From contig JAEYPR010000032.1 of the NCBI GenBank assembly GCA_023410535.1, forward strand, positions 62,001-126,000: a DNA stretch of 64,000 bases. The letters run 5' to 3'. The notes below the pieces were generated by a model. That model had not been told where the DNA came from. It was given only the letters and a program-made list of their open reading frames with translations, and searched no databases. The translations under genes and the position numbers were made by a program. Shown here piece after piece: positions 17,177 through 24,726 of the stretch (position 1 is the first letter of the stretch; each line of letters starts with the position of its first letter). The stretch comes from Bacillota bacterium (lineage in GTDB: Bacteria > Bacillota > UBA4882 > UBA8346).

Positions 17177-17728
17177 TTACTTCTGCTTTAGCCGATACCA
17201 GAGCCAGATCCCCAGGATGACCACGATGGTCAACAAGCCCAGGCCGATTGGGTTCTGAACTAAACTTCGCCGTGGGGCGGGCGTTGATTGCGGGTTAGTC
17301 GTCGGTAAGGGCGAACCGCTGACCAGCGGATTGGGCGACGGCGTTGGTTGGGTTGACGCGACCAATCTGCCGACGACCGGAAAACGGGCGAGATAGTCGC
17401 TCCGTTTCATATGGGGGGAACGTTGGTAAAGCTCGGTGATATCCGTCCCTGCGACCGAACCGGGGCAGAAATGTTTTCCCTGGGGCCACTGGGGCAGGCC
17501 GGTGACGTCATAAACGGTCCCGTTTACCGCCACATAGGCTTTGACGCCATTTTTACCGTTATATTTGGCAAGCTCATCCAAGGTAAAAGTCTTCCCGGTC
17601 CGGGCGAAAACGGCGGAGGCGATCAAGAGGATCCATACCGCCATGGCGACCGGGCGAGCAAGTTTGGCTTTGATGGATAACCCTTCTTTCGGTTTTTGTT
17701 TAGGTTTTCCGGGGTTGCTCCGATTCAT
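17177..17728 (-). CDS. Cytochrome b5-domain protein, membrane anchored
   Basis: Protein of 183 aa: N-terminal basic stretch and hydrophobic segment (about 27-43), then a cytochrome b5-like heme/steroid-binding domain (about 47-118: FTLDELAKYNGKNGVKAYVAVNGTVYDVT... GKHFCPG), a Pro/Ser/Thr-rich linker (about 124-155), and a C-terminal TM helix (about 158-178). His in GKHFCPG is the likely axial heme ligand. It would expose a heme domain outside the membrane. It lies against a decayed flavin reductase, possibly its lost electron donor. Confidence 0.75.
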   Translation of the reverse strand: MNRSNPGKPKQKPKEGLSIKAKLARPVAMAVWILLIASAVFARTGKTFTLDELAKYNGKNGVKAYVAVNGTVYDVTGLPQWPQGKHFCPGSVAGTDITELYQRSPHMKRSDYLARFPVVGRLVASTQPTPSPNPLVSGSPLPTTNPQSTPAPRRSLVQNPIGLGLLTIVVILGIWLWYRLKQK

Positions 17729-17838
17729 GCGTTGGGAGCCGAGCGAAATTGCTTGGTCGCTGAATCAATAAAAAGTATTTAAAAAAACAAAAGCAATAAT
17801 AAATATTTTTTTTGCAGAAAATTAAATTTTTAAGCGAT

Positions 17839-18017
17839 AAATAAAATTTAGGCACTAATAAATAGAATTTAGGTTGTTAGAAATAGAAATTAGGTTGTTA
17901 GAAATAGAATTCCGGGAGCGGGAAATAGAAATTCGGACCCGCGGAGTGGAATTCAGGAAGGGAAAAATAGAATTCTGGAACATAAAAATAAAATTCAAGC
18001 ACTAAAAAATAAAATTA
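17839..18017 (+). repeat. Nine-copy degenerate 21-bp direct repeat array
   Basis: The core AAATAGAATTY begins at 17839, 17860, 17881, 17902, 17923, 17944, 17965, 17986 and 18007, an exact 21-bp period through all copies; a degenerate copy may start at 17818. The other half of each unit varies (GGTTGTTAG, GGGAGCGGG, GGACCCGCGG and so on). It fills the spacer between the cytochrome b5 gene and the mgtC promoter. A 21-bp period equals two helical turns and seven codons; one frame is open through the array (IEFR-type heptads) but has no credible start. Confidence 0.9.
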
Positions 18018-18047
18018 CTGGTGTTGCCCGTTGACCGCCGCAGTCAT

Positions 18048-18076
18048 TTGACAGATTGCCGGAGCATACGTATAAT
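18048..18076 (+). promoter_or_regulatory. Consensus promoter of mgtC
   Basis: TTGACA (18048-18053) and TATAAT (18071-18076) with a 17-bp spacer, a perfect sigma-A promoter 31 bp after the last 21-bp repeat core. Confidence 0.9.
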
Positions 18077-18120
18077 ATTTAACATTACTTTGCGACGGTG
18101 TCCGAAAGGAGGAGTTAACG

Positions 18121-18780
18121 ATGGAATGGGAGATGGTTATCCGGCTGGTGTTGGCGGGAATCTTCGGTGCGATCATCGGATTTGAGCGGACGAGCAAACG
18201 AAAGGAAGCAGGGTTGCGCACCCACTTTTTGGTCGCGGTCGGCAGCGCGTTAATCATGATGGTTTCAAAATACGCTTTCGCCGATGTGCTGCATGGCAAA
18301 GGAATCGCCTTGGACCCAAGCCGGATCGCCGCGCAAGTTGTCAGTGGCGTCGGCTTTCTGGGCGCGGGAATGATCATGGTGCAACGTCAGTCGATTCGCG
18401 GTTTAACGACCGCCGCCGGTTTATGGGCGACTTCCGGTATCGGATTGGCGGTTGGCGCGGGGATGTATTGGGTTAGTTTTAGCACCACGGTGCTGGTCCT
18501 GCTTTGTTTGGAATTTTTACATATCGGATTTAAAGCGTTGTCCCCCAAATATATCCGGGTCACAATCCACTTGACCGCGGAAACGGCAATTCCCGCAGTA
18601 ATGCAGGTAGTCCTGCAAAACAAGGTGAATATGTTTGAATACCAGGAGACCTTAAAATCCGGCGACACGCCTGAAATTGTCTTGGAATTGCAATTGCAGT
18701 TGGCAAATTCCGTCGACGTGGCGGCCTTATTAACGGAGCTGCGGAAGATCTCCGGCGTCCGTTCACTTCGCACCGAATAA
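18121..18780 (+). CDS. mgtC: MgtC/SapB family membrane protein
   Basis: Inner-membrane protein (219 aa) of the family tied to Mg2+ limitation and acid stress. Residues about 5-140 carry the TM helices and MgtC motifs (LAGIFGAIIGFER, RTHFLVAVGSALIMMVS, QVVSGVGFLGAGMI, GLTTAAGLWATSGIGLAVG). The C-terminal 75 residues form an ACT-like cytoplasmic domain. ATG 18121 has AAAGGAGGA upstream, and a consensus promoter precedes it. Its spacer upstream is filled by the 21-bp array. No Mg riboswitch is seen. Confidence 0.92.
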   Translation: MEWEMVIRLVLAGIFGAIIGFERTSKRKEAGLRTHFLVAVGSALIMMVSKYAFADVLHGKGIALDPSRIAAQVVSGVGFLGAGMIMVQRQSIRGLTTAAGLWATSGIGLAVGAGMYWVSFSTTVLVLLCLEFLHIGFKALSPKYIRVTIHLTAETAIPAVMQVVLQNKVNMFEYQETLKSGDTPEIVLELQLQLANSVDVAALLTELRKISGVRSLRTE

Positions 18781-18887
18781 TAGCTCAACCCGGCCTGTCC
18801 TGCCGGCGCCGGCACGGTGGGGAGTCAAACCTGGGAGGCGGAACCCCTCCCAAGCTTGGCTTCATAATTGAGGCAGGCGTCCGGCGG

Positions 18888-20108
18888 TTATTCCAACGTG
18901 AGCTTCCCAAACCGCAATTTCCCCACTTGCAAAACCAACCCTTCCCGCACTTGAAGCGTTCCCGATGTCGTCACTTTCACGCCGTCAATCTTAACTGCGC
19001 CTTGTTGGATCAGCCGTTTCGCCTCGTTTTTGGAGGGGGCGAACCCCACGGCGACCAGCAACTGCCCAAGTTCGATCCGGTCTTCGGCAAGCATGGCGCG
19101 GGAGAGTGGGAGCGCCGGCAGCTCGGCCGGGAGCGACTTTTGTTGAAATACCTGAATGAAATGGGCTTCAGCTGCCTGGGCCGACGTTTCGCCGTGATAC
19201 AGCCGGACCAGTTCCTTGGCTAAGCGCATCTTAAGGTCCCGCGGCTGAACCGTTCCGTTGGCGTAATCCTGCCGCAGCGATGCGAGGGTATCGGGATGAA
19301 TGTCGGTCGCCAACGCGAAATAGGAGAGGATCAGTTCGTCGGGAATGGACATGGCTTTACCGTAAATGGTGTTGGGCGTTTCGTCGATTCCGATGTAGTT
19401 GCCCAAACTCTTACTCATCTTTTCAGTACCGTCGGTCCCCACCAATAGCGGCATCAACAGAGCGACTTGCCGTTCCTGTCCGTAGTCCTGCTGCAGGTTG
19501 CGGCCCATCAGAATATTGAAGCGCTGATCGGTCCCGCCCAGCTCGATATCGGCGCGAATCGCCACCGAGTCGTACGCTTGCATCAACGGATAGAAAAACT
19601 CATGGACCCCAATCTCCTGATGGAGGGCGAAGCGGTTTTTAAAATCCTCTCGCTCCAACATCCGGGCGACGGTACAACCGGACGCCAGTTTGATCACTGC
19701 GGCGAAATCAAGCGGGCCCAACCAGTCGCCGTTGTAAGTGATCTTGGTTTTGGTCAGGTCGAGGATCTTGGCGATCTGGGTCTGGTAGGTCCGGGCGTTG
19801 GCGAGTACGGCTTCCCGGCTGAGTTGTTTGCGGGTCTTGGATTTGCCGGTCGGGTCGCCGATCATACCGGTAAAATCGCCGATAATGATCACGGCTTGAT
19901 GGCCGAGGTCCTGTAATTGTTTGATCTTGCGTAAGACGACCGTATGGCCGAGATGGATATCGGGGGCCGAAGGATCCATTCCCAGTTTGACCACAAGCGG
20001 TTGACCTTGACGCCGCGAATACTCCAACTTGCTCCGTAAGTCGGCATAATCGATTAGCTCACTCGCTCCTTTGGCAATGATTCGGATCTCTTCGTCAATA
20101 CTGATCAT
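18888..20108 (-). CDS. tyrS: Tyrosyl-tRNA synthetase
   Basis: Charges tRNA-Tyr (406 aa). Class I motifs are HLGHTVVLRK (HIGH) and KMSKS, and the C-terminal S4 domain (about 340-405) carries NEAKRLIQQGAVKIDG. ATG 20108 is chosen for GAGGAGGT 8 nt upstream; an open frame continues to 20255 through a hairpin region and is not used. Expression is controlled by the Tyr T-box leader upstream. Confidence 0.95.
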   Translation of the reverse strand: MISIDEEIRIIAKGASELIDYADLRSKLEYSRRQGQPLVVKLGMDPSAPDIHLGHTVVLRKIKQLQDLGHQAVIIIGDFTGMIGDPTGKSKTRKQLSREAVLANARTYQTQIAKILDLTKTKITYNGDWLGPLDFAAVIKLASGCTVARMLEREDFKNRFALHQEIGVHEFFYPLMQAYDSVAIRADIELGGTDQRFNILMGRNLQQDYGQERQVALLMPLLVGTDGTEKMSKSLGNYIGIDETPNTIYGKAMSIPDELILSYFALATDIHPDTLASLRQDYANGTVQPRDLKMRLAKELVRLYHGETSAQAAEAHFIQVFQQKSLPAELPALPLSRAMLAEDRIELGQLLVAVGFAPSKNEAKRLIQQGAVKIDGVKVTTSGTLQVREGLVLQVGKLRFGKLTLE

Positions 20109-20138
20109 CAATGTCAACCTCCTCATGTTATTTTCCAA

Positions 20139-20261
20139 AAAGTGAGTAAGGCAAGCAGGGCTAGGAACACAAGGCGAAGCGCCCGGAGCGTACTTAGGTT
20201 GTACGTGAGGACGCTGAGACCGCAGTGTGACAACGCCCGGCGAAGCTTTACTCACTTTTTA
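20139..20261 (-). repeat. Large imperfect inverted repeat between T-box and tyrS
   Basis: AAAAAGTGAGTAA (from about 20139) pairs with TTACTCACTTTTT (ending about 20261). Inside are further paired blocks (AGCGTAC with GTAC...ACGCT, GGGC with GCCC, ACAC with TGTG). The element is GC-rich, lies after the T-box terminator and before the tyrS ribosome binding site, and so would be in the 5' UTR of the read-through mRNA. Confidence 0.7.
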
Positions 20262-20304
20262 AATAAAAAACTCCCGTCCCCTAGCATGCTAGAGGACGGG
20301 AGTT
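20262..20304 (-). terminator. T-box regulated terminator of tyrS leader
   Basis: On the minus strand, AACTCCCGTCC and GGACGGGAGTT pair around a CTAGCATGCTAG-like inner stem, followed by a T-run (20262-20270). Confidence 0.9.
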
Positions 20305-20570
20305 GCTTCCCGTGTTACCACCTCAATTTATTAATGCCTCGCGGCACTAACCTTTTCGAGTACGCCGCCTGGGGCGGTTATACGCTAGCGCTATAACGGG
20401 CGCAGGGATTCCGGGAACAGCCTACTACCGAAGATATCGGATTGGGTGTCCGGCTCGGAGGCGTATTCAAAATACCATTCTTCGTCCCTTCACAGCAACC
20501 AGGGACTCTCTGGAGAAGAAAACCGTATTTTTACTCTTCCTCTTCGTAGCCTTTATCAACGAATGAATTA
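20262..20570 (-). ncRNA. T-box riboswitch, tyrosine specific
   Basis: On the minus strand the leader has the T-box AGGTGGTAACACGGGA (20308-20323), a GAATAC segment whose TAC (20463-20465) is the likely specifier codon for Tyr, an upstream AG-rich stem I, and a terminator hairpin of CTCCCGTCC/GGACGGGAG followed by T (20262-20304). Uncharged tRNA-Tyr would stabilise the antiterminator and allow tyrS transcription. Confidence 0.93.
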
Positions 20571-20576
20571 ATTGAC

Positions 20577-20605
20577 ACTATAACATGGCGGCCTGTCGCT
20601 GTCAA
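20577..20605 (-). promoter_or_regulatory. Promoter of tyrS leader
   Basis: On the minus strand TTGACA (20605-20600) and TATAGT (20582-20577) with a 17-bp spacer, just upstream of T-box stem I. Confidence 0.8.
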
Positions 20606-20692
20606 CTAGCTATGTCGCACGAATGTCGGGGACGATCTTGACTGCGACCGATTTTTCCTGATTCATAAGTTAAGTTGCTTGCAACGTAGCTA

Positions 20693-21127
20693 TTAATGCA
20701 ACAGATTGCGATAGCGGACCACTTCCTCGAGGTAATCCTTGTTCCGTTGCAGATGTTTGGCGGCAATTTCCTTAGCGGAGCCGTCGAGGATGTCCAATTC
20801 GGCGTCAGTTTGGTCCACGCCCAACTTCATTCCGTGATAAACCGCGTCCAAAACGGTGCGGTCGTCGGGTTCGCCGCGCAGTCCCAGCGCCAAGTGGGCT
20901 TGGCCCACTAAACCCGTCCATCCGGGTCCGGCCGGCGGATCAACTCCCGCGTTTCGCAAATAGGATTCAAGTTCCGAAACCATCTGGCGCATGCCGAGTT
21001 GGTGCCGCTCGAGATTGACGCGGATGGCGGGATCGTGGAGACGGCTTAAATATTTTTGATAGGCATCGATTCCCATATATTCGCCCTTCAGAATTTTACA
21101 GAGCGACTGGGCTTGCTCTTGCTCCAT
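20693..21127 (-). CDS. Ferritin-like (DUF2383-type) helical protein
   Basis: Protein of 144 aa predicted as a four-helix bundle: KGEYMGIDAYQKYLSRL, RVNLERHQLGMRQMVSELESYL, a DAVYHGMKLGV helix, and AKEIAAKHLQRNKDYLEEVVRYRNLL. Repeated E, H and E-x-x-H positions resemble ferritin-like PA2169/DUF2383 proteins, which often accompany stress or spore functions. ATG 21127 has GGAGG upstream. A metal role is not proven by sequence. Confidence 0.65.
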   Translation of the reverse strand: MEQEQAQSLCKILKGEYMGIDAYQKYLSRLHDPAIRVNLERHQLGMRQMVSELESYLRNAGVDPPAGPGWTGLVGQAHLALGLRGEPDDRTVLDAVYHGMKLGVDQTDAELDILDGSAKEIAAKHLQRNKDYLEEVVRYRNLLH

Positions 21128-21279
21128 GAAAACCTCCGTAAGTATGACTTAATTAGTCATAGCTTAACCAAAGCAGGGGAAAAGTGATCAAGGCGTAAAT
21201 ATGCCGACTCGGAACGCGCTTATATCGCTACTTAGAAAATACGCTGAAGGCGCATCTGTCTGACCCGGAATTCAAGCGA

Positions 21280-21310
21280 TTCACCCCTCGCCGCTTCGGC
21301 GAGGGGTGAA
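21280..21310. repeat. Perfect 14-bp hairpin
   Basis: TTCACCCCTCGCCG and CGGCGAGGGGTGAA enclose a 3-nt loop. There is no T-run, so it is more likely a processing or stability element, or a dispersed repeat, than a terminator. Confidence 0.7.
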
Positions 21311-21340
21311 GTCATAGGCGTTCAGCTTAAAGCACTCAAT

Positions 21341-21369
21341 AAAAAAACGGCCTTGCGGCCGCTTTTTTT
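21341..21369 (-). terminator. Terminator of Prc protease gene
   Basis: A7-CGGCC, loop TTGC, GGCCG-C-T7. It overlaps the stop codon region of the minus-strand protease gene. Confidence 0.85.
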
Positions 21370-23443
21370 ATTTTGCCATATCATACAAAATATTGGTGGT
21401 TTCGTTAATATAAACATCGGAAGCGATCTGACCGTACCATTCCTTGGCGCGTTGAGCGTCGTCGCTGTCGGTCTCGGCGGCGGTTTCCGAATGGAGGCCG
21501 TAAACCTTATTGTCTTTATCGGTCGGCAGGTTTTTCAGCTTTTCCGACTCGGCTTTCAATGCGGCCTGTTCTTCCAGGACTTTGCTCAGCTTCAGGGATT
21601 GGCTGGTGTCTTGTTGTTTCTCTTTGATGTGCGCCAAGTTTTCATTGACGATCTTAAAGCCGGCGCTGCCCGCCACCCGGCCGGCGCTGTACTTGCGTAA
21701 CAGCTTCAGGTTCGGATGGTTGCTCCACTTGTCGAAAGCGGTGCCGCTGATGGTATCCCAAGGCAACGGGTAATCCAGGTTCTTCTCGCCGACTTTTAAG
21801 ACGCTTTGCGGGTCGGGGAGCGGGATGTCGGCGGTAACCCCTTTGAACTGGGTTGAAGCGCCGGTGATCCGGTAGAACTTCTGAATGGTCAGTTTGAGCG
21901 ATCCTAACGGTTTGTAAGTGTCGCTGGTGACCAACCGATCTAAGTCGACAAAGGTTTGAACCGTCCCTTTGCCAAACGTATTGGGACCGCCGACAATGAC
22001 GGCCCGACCGTAATCTTGCAGCGCGCCGGCCAAAATTTCCGACGCGGAGGCGCTGTAGGAGTTGATCATTACCGTTAACGGACCGGAGTAAGTCACGCCG
22101 GGATCGGGATCTTTATAAACTTGCCGTTCTTTTTTATCTTTGACCTGAACGATCGGGCCTTGTTTAATGAAGAGGCCGGACATCCGGACCGCGTCGTCCA
22201 GCACGCCGCCGCCGTTGTTGCGGAGATCCAAGATCACCCCGGCGACGTTCTCTTTTTTCAACCCTTCCAGGAGCCGGCGGACGTCGTCGGTGGCGTTCCG
22301 GCCGTTGGGCGTGTTGAAGTCATGATAAAAGGAAGGCAAATAGATATAGCCGTATTTTTGTTTAGTTTTATTATTGACCACAACCGCGGCTTTGGCGTAG
22401 GTGTCTTCCAACACGACCACTTCGCGGATGATCGGGATTACCACGATCTGACCGTTGGGTTTTTTCACCGTCAACCGGACCTCGGTGCCTTTTTTGCCCC
22501 GGATCAGTTTCACGGCTTCTTCCACCGGCATATAAGTGATGTCAACCGGCTCGTTGTTGCCTTGGGCTACTTTTAAGATGATATCCTCGGCTTTTAAACC
22601 TTTTTGGCGCCAGGCCGGACCGCCCGGGACCACTTCCATCACCTTGATATACTCGCCGTCCTCTTGAAGCACGGCGCCGATTCCTTCCAGCGTTCCGCTC
22701 ATTTTGATGTCGAAGTCCTCTTTTTGCTCGGCCGGGAAGTAATTGGTATGAGGATCGAAACTGGTGGCAATGGCATCAAAGAAGCGATTGTCGCGATCGG
22801 CGGCGTCTTCAAGCATCCGGTCGAAGGCCCGTTTCAAGCTCTTGCCAACGTAATCGCGGGCTTGAGCTTCAATCTCCGGTTGAAAGGATTTATTGCTGAC
22901 GGTTTTTTTACCGTGGTTATCGGAGGTCAGATCCAGATAGCGCATTAAGGTTTGATACTTCAGCGTTTTGCGCCATAATTCCCGCAACTCGGCGGTGTTG
23001 GCGCAATAATCGCGTTTTTGCGGATCAAGCTCCAGGGATTCGTCGGTGGTAAAAGTGAAGGGTTGTTTCAATATCTCGGCGGTCATGCCCTGAATCTCAC
23101 TAATCCGCCGCTTGAGAAGCTGGGAGGATACATCGAGAAACTGCAGGGAACCACGTTTCAATTCGTCGTCGATTTTGGTTTGGTAGGGTTTTAACTGCTC
23201 AATATCGGATTTGAGTAAAAACCGTTTGTTGGGGTCTAACGTTTTCAAATACAAAGTATAAATACGTTCGGAAAGTTTGTCGTTGAGTTGTTGCGGGTTA
23301 AAGTGCCAACTCGACAGGGAGTTGACCAAAACATTGGCAATCACCTGTTCTTTGCCGGGCTTTTGCACTGCTTGGGAGCAGGCGGCCCCGATCATTAGCA
23401 CCAGGAAAAGCAGGACAAGAAGCTTCGATAGTTTTTTCATCAT
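21368..23443 (-). CDS. Prc/Tsp-like carboxy-terminal processing protease
   Basis: S41 serine protease (691 aa) of the large Prc architecture: lipoprotein signal with lipobox IGAAC (about 18-22), N-terminal helical domain (about 30-215), PDZ domain (about 225-320), S41 catalytic domain with nucleophile Ser in SYSASASEIL and general base Lys in TFGKGTVQ, and a long C-terminal domain like that of E. coli Prc (about 530-690). Prc trims proteins from their C-termini and regulates murein hydrolases. This long form is unusual for Bacillota, which mostly carry shorter CtpA/CtpB. A second ATG lies at 23440. Confidence 0.88.
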   Translation of the reverse strand: MMKKLSKLLVLLFLVLMIGAACSQAVQKPGKEQVIANVLVNSLSSWHFNPQQLNDKLSERIYTLYLKTLDPNKRFLLKSDIEQLKPYQTKIDDELKRGSLQFLDVSSQLLKRRISEIQGMTAEILKQPFTFTTDESLELDPQKRDYCANTAELRELWRKTLKYQTLMRYLDLTSDNHGKKTVSNKSFQPEIEAQARDYVGKSLKRAFDRMLEDAADRDNRFFDAIATSFDPHTNYFPAEQKEDFDIKMSGTLEGIGAVLQEDGEYIKVMEVVPGGPAWRQKGLKAEDIILKVAQGNNEPVDITYMPVEEAVKLIRGKKGTEVRLTVKKPNGQIVVIPIIREVVVLEDTYAKAAVVVNNKTKQKYGYIYLPSFYHDFNTPNGRNATDDVRRLLEGLKKENVAGVILDLRNNGGGVLDDAVRMSGLFIKQGPIVQVKDKKERQVYKDPDPGVTYSGPLTVMINSYSASASEILAGALQDYGRAVIVGGPNTFGKGTVQTFVDLDRLVTSDTYKPLGSLKLTIQKFYRITGASTQFKGVTADIPLPDPQSVLKVGEKNLDYPLPWDTISGTAFDKWSNHPNLKLLRKYSAGRVAGSAGFKIVNENLAHIKEKQQDTSQSLKLSKVLEEQAALKAESEKLKNLPTDKDNKVYGLHSETAAETDSDDAQRAKEWYGQIASDVYINETTNILYDMAK

Positions 23444-23571
23444 TTGGTATCTACCTTTGCATTTTTTGTTTCAATAACATATTGAAAAGTGCCGGAACTT
23501 ATGATATGGATTTTCCTATATAACGCTATCATTATCAACCCCGGATGTCAACAGCTCGCGGCTTTGGTTAC

Positions 23572-23615
23572 AAAAAAATAAGCCCCGAAATCGTGAATTG
23601 ACGGGAGCTTATTTT
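23572..23615 (-). terminator. Terminator of small helical gene pair
   Basis: AAAAAATAAGCCCCG (from 23572) pairs with CGGGAGCTTATTTT (23602-23615); the minus-strand 3' tail is a T-run. Confidence 0.65.
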
Positions 23616-23680
23616 GACGGTAAAAGTTTCTGGTAAAATTGGCAAAGGTCGTGGGACGGCGGAATCGGTGGCGCGCCTGC

Positions 23681-23866
23681 TCAGGTGCTAACGGTGGCGC
23701 TGGTCAGGATATAATCAAGTTCGGCTACGGCTACATCCAAATGATGGGCGGCGATCATCAATATTTTTTCCACTTCGGGATTACCGCACGAACTAGCCAT
23801 GGCGCGTAACTTATTGGCATTTAACTTGCAGTTTTGGACCGATTCGGCGACAGCGCGGATTGACAT
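23681..23866 (-). CDS. Small helical protein, unknown
   Basis: 61-aa protein, probably two or three helices (AESVQNCKLNANKLRAMAS and VEKILMIAAHHLDVAVAELDYIL), with two Cys and an HH pair. ATG 23866 has AGGGGTG upstream. It starts 7 bp after the neighbouring small gene, so the two form an operon and may be partners. No family recognised. Confidence 0.55.
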   Translation of the reverse strand: MSIRAVAESVQNCKLNANKLRAMASSCGNPEVEKILMIAAHHLDVAVAELDYILTSATVST

Positions 23867-23873
23867 CTTTCAA

Positions 23874-24056
23874 TCACCCCTTTTCAAGCAGCATTTTTGC
23901 TTCCACACAGGCGTTGATACACATTTCAATATGGGCAGCTCCCAGACTCGCCGTCTGTCTTTCCATAGCGCAGAGTAAGGTGTTGGCGGTCATCCGGAGT
24001 GAATTGGCCGATTGGGTGCATTGATCGATACAGGTTTGAATTTCTTGCGAATTCAT
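23874..24056 (-). CDS. Small Cys-rich helical protein, unknown
   Basis: 60-aa protein with CIDQC and CINAC (two CxxxC helical motifs) and a further Cys between them. CxxxC on helices resembles the DUF326/Csp-type copper-storage bundles in miniature, but this is only a resemblance. ATG 24056 has GGAGGTG upstream; the frame extends to 24116 without such a site. First gene of a two-gene operon with the 61-aa protein. Confidence 0.6.
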   Translation of the reverse strand: MNSQEIQTCIDQCTQSANSLRMTANTLLCAMERQTASLGAAHIEMCINACVEAKMLLEKG

Positions 24057-24114
24057 GATTTCACCTCCGGTTTTAGTTTGTGTAAAATGCGGTCGAATTA
24101 TTGCAAAATTCGCC

Positions 24115-24148
24115 AAAGAAAAACGAAGCCATTGAAGGTGGCTTCGTT
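24115..24148 (-). terminator. Terminator of Smr gene
   Basis: AACGAAGCCA (24122-24131) pairs with TGGCTTCGTT (24139-24148); on the minus strand a T-rich tail follows. Confidence 0.75.
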
Positions 24149-24171
24149 GAATGGTTTATTTTAACGGAATG

Positions 24172-24582
24172 CTAACGGCGCGGCGAACGCCGGCGGGCAG
24201 TCCGTAACCGGTCGGCCCGGATTGATTTGGCGTTGCGGCGGGCTTCGCGATCCTCCTCGTCCTCGGGTTCAAGTTCACGCGGACTGTTACGGACTTTGGA
24301 AGCGGTCTTTAACAACACGATGGTCTCTCCGGCGTTTGGCAAGGTATAGGGCGAACCGTCTTCCCCACGGAAGACGGTCGCCACGTGCTCCCGGGCAAAG
24401 TCGGATTCGGCCAGCCAATGCCGGACGTGGGATTTCAAAACCGGAAAATACTCACTGTGTTTGCCTTGACCGTGAATGATCCGGATTACCGCTTCCCCAT
24501 GTTTGCAAGCGTTTAACAGACGCAACTCCAATTGTAATTGGACGTCGTTCAAAGTCCAGCCGTGTAAATCGATGGTAACGAT
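24172..24582 (-). CDS. Smr-domain protein, probable ATC start
   Basis: MutS2 C-terminal (Smr) type endonuclease/RNA-binding domain (136 aa). The hallmarks are IDLHGWTL at the very N-terminus and HGQGKHSEYFPVLKSHVRHWL. Only a TTG (24552) is a conventional start, but it cuts off the LHG motif. Upstream in frame there is a TGA at 24591-24589 and no ATG, GTG or TTG between; GAGGTGA is placed 6-7 nt before an ATC at 24582. Initiation at ATC is therefore the best reading. The C-terminus is a highly basic tail (RRNAKSIRADRLRTARRRSPRR). It likely acts on nucleic acid. Confidence 0.75.
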   Translation of the reverse strand: MVTIDLHGWTLNDVQLQLELRLLNACKHGEAVIRIIHGQGKHSEYFPVLKSHVRHWLAESDFAREHVATVFRGEDGSPYTLPNAGETIVLLKTASKVRNSPRELEPEDEEDREARRNAKSIRADRLRTARRRSPRR

Positions 24583-24726
24583 GGTGGTTCACCTCAGTAA
24601 CTAGGGAAATTGCATGATACAATTTCCTTATTATAATAGCGCGGGAAATATGGCGCAAACGCAATAAGTCTTTTCGCAACAACCCCTGAAAATCCTTTAA
24701 CCGGGATAATCTCCTGTCGGGGCCCG

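Noticed and set aside
17862..18003. Open frame of IEFR heptads in the 21-bp array
   Set aside because: No start codon with a ribosome binding site; the phase follows from 21 being a multiple of three. Kept as an open point in the finding, not as a gene.
17839..18017. CRISPR array
   Set aside because: Repeats and spacers are too short (21-bp total), units diverge, and no cas genes are present. The same holds for 40221-40451.
18015..18377. 120-codon minus frame
   Set aside because: Antisense to mgtC and its promoter.
20109..20255. N-terminal extension of tyrS
   Set aside because: It reads through the inverted repeat, while a strong ribosome binding site precedes ATG 20108.
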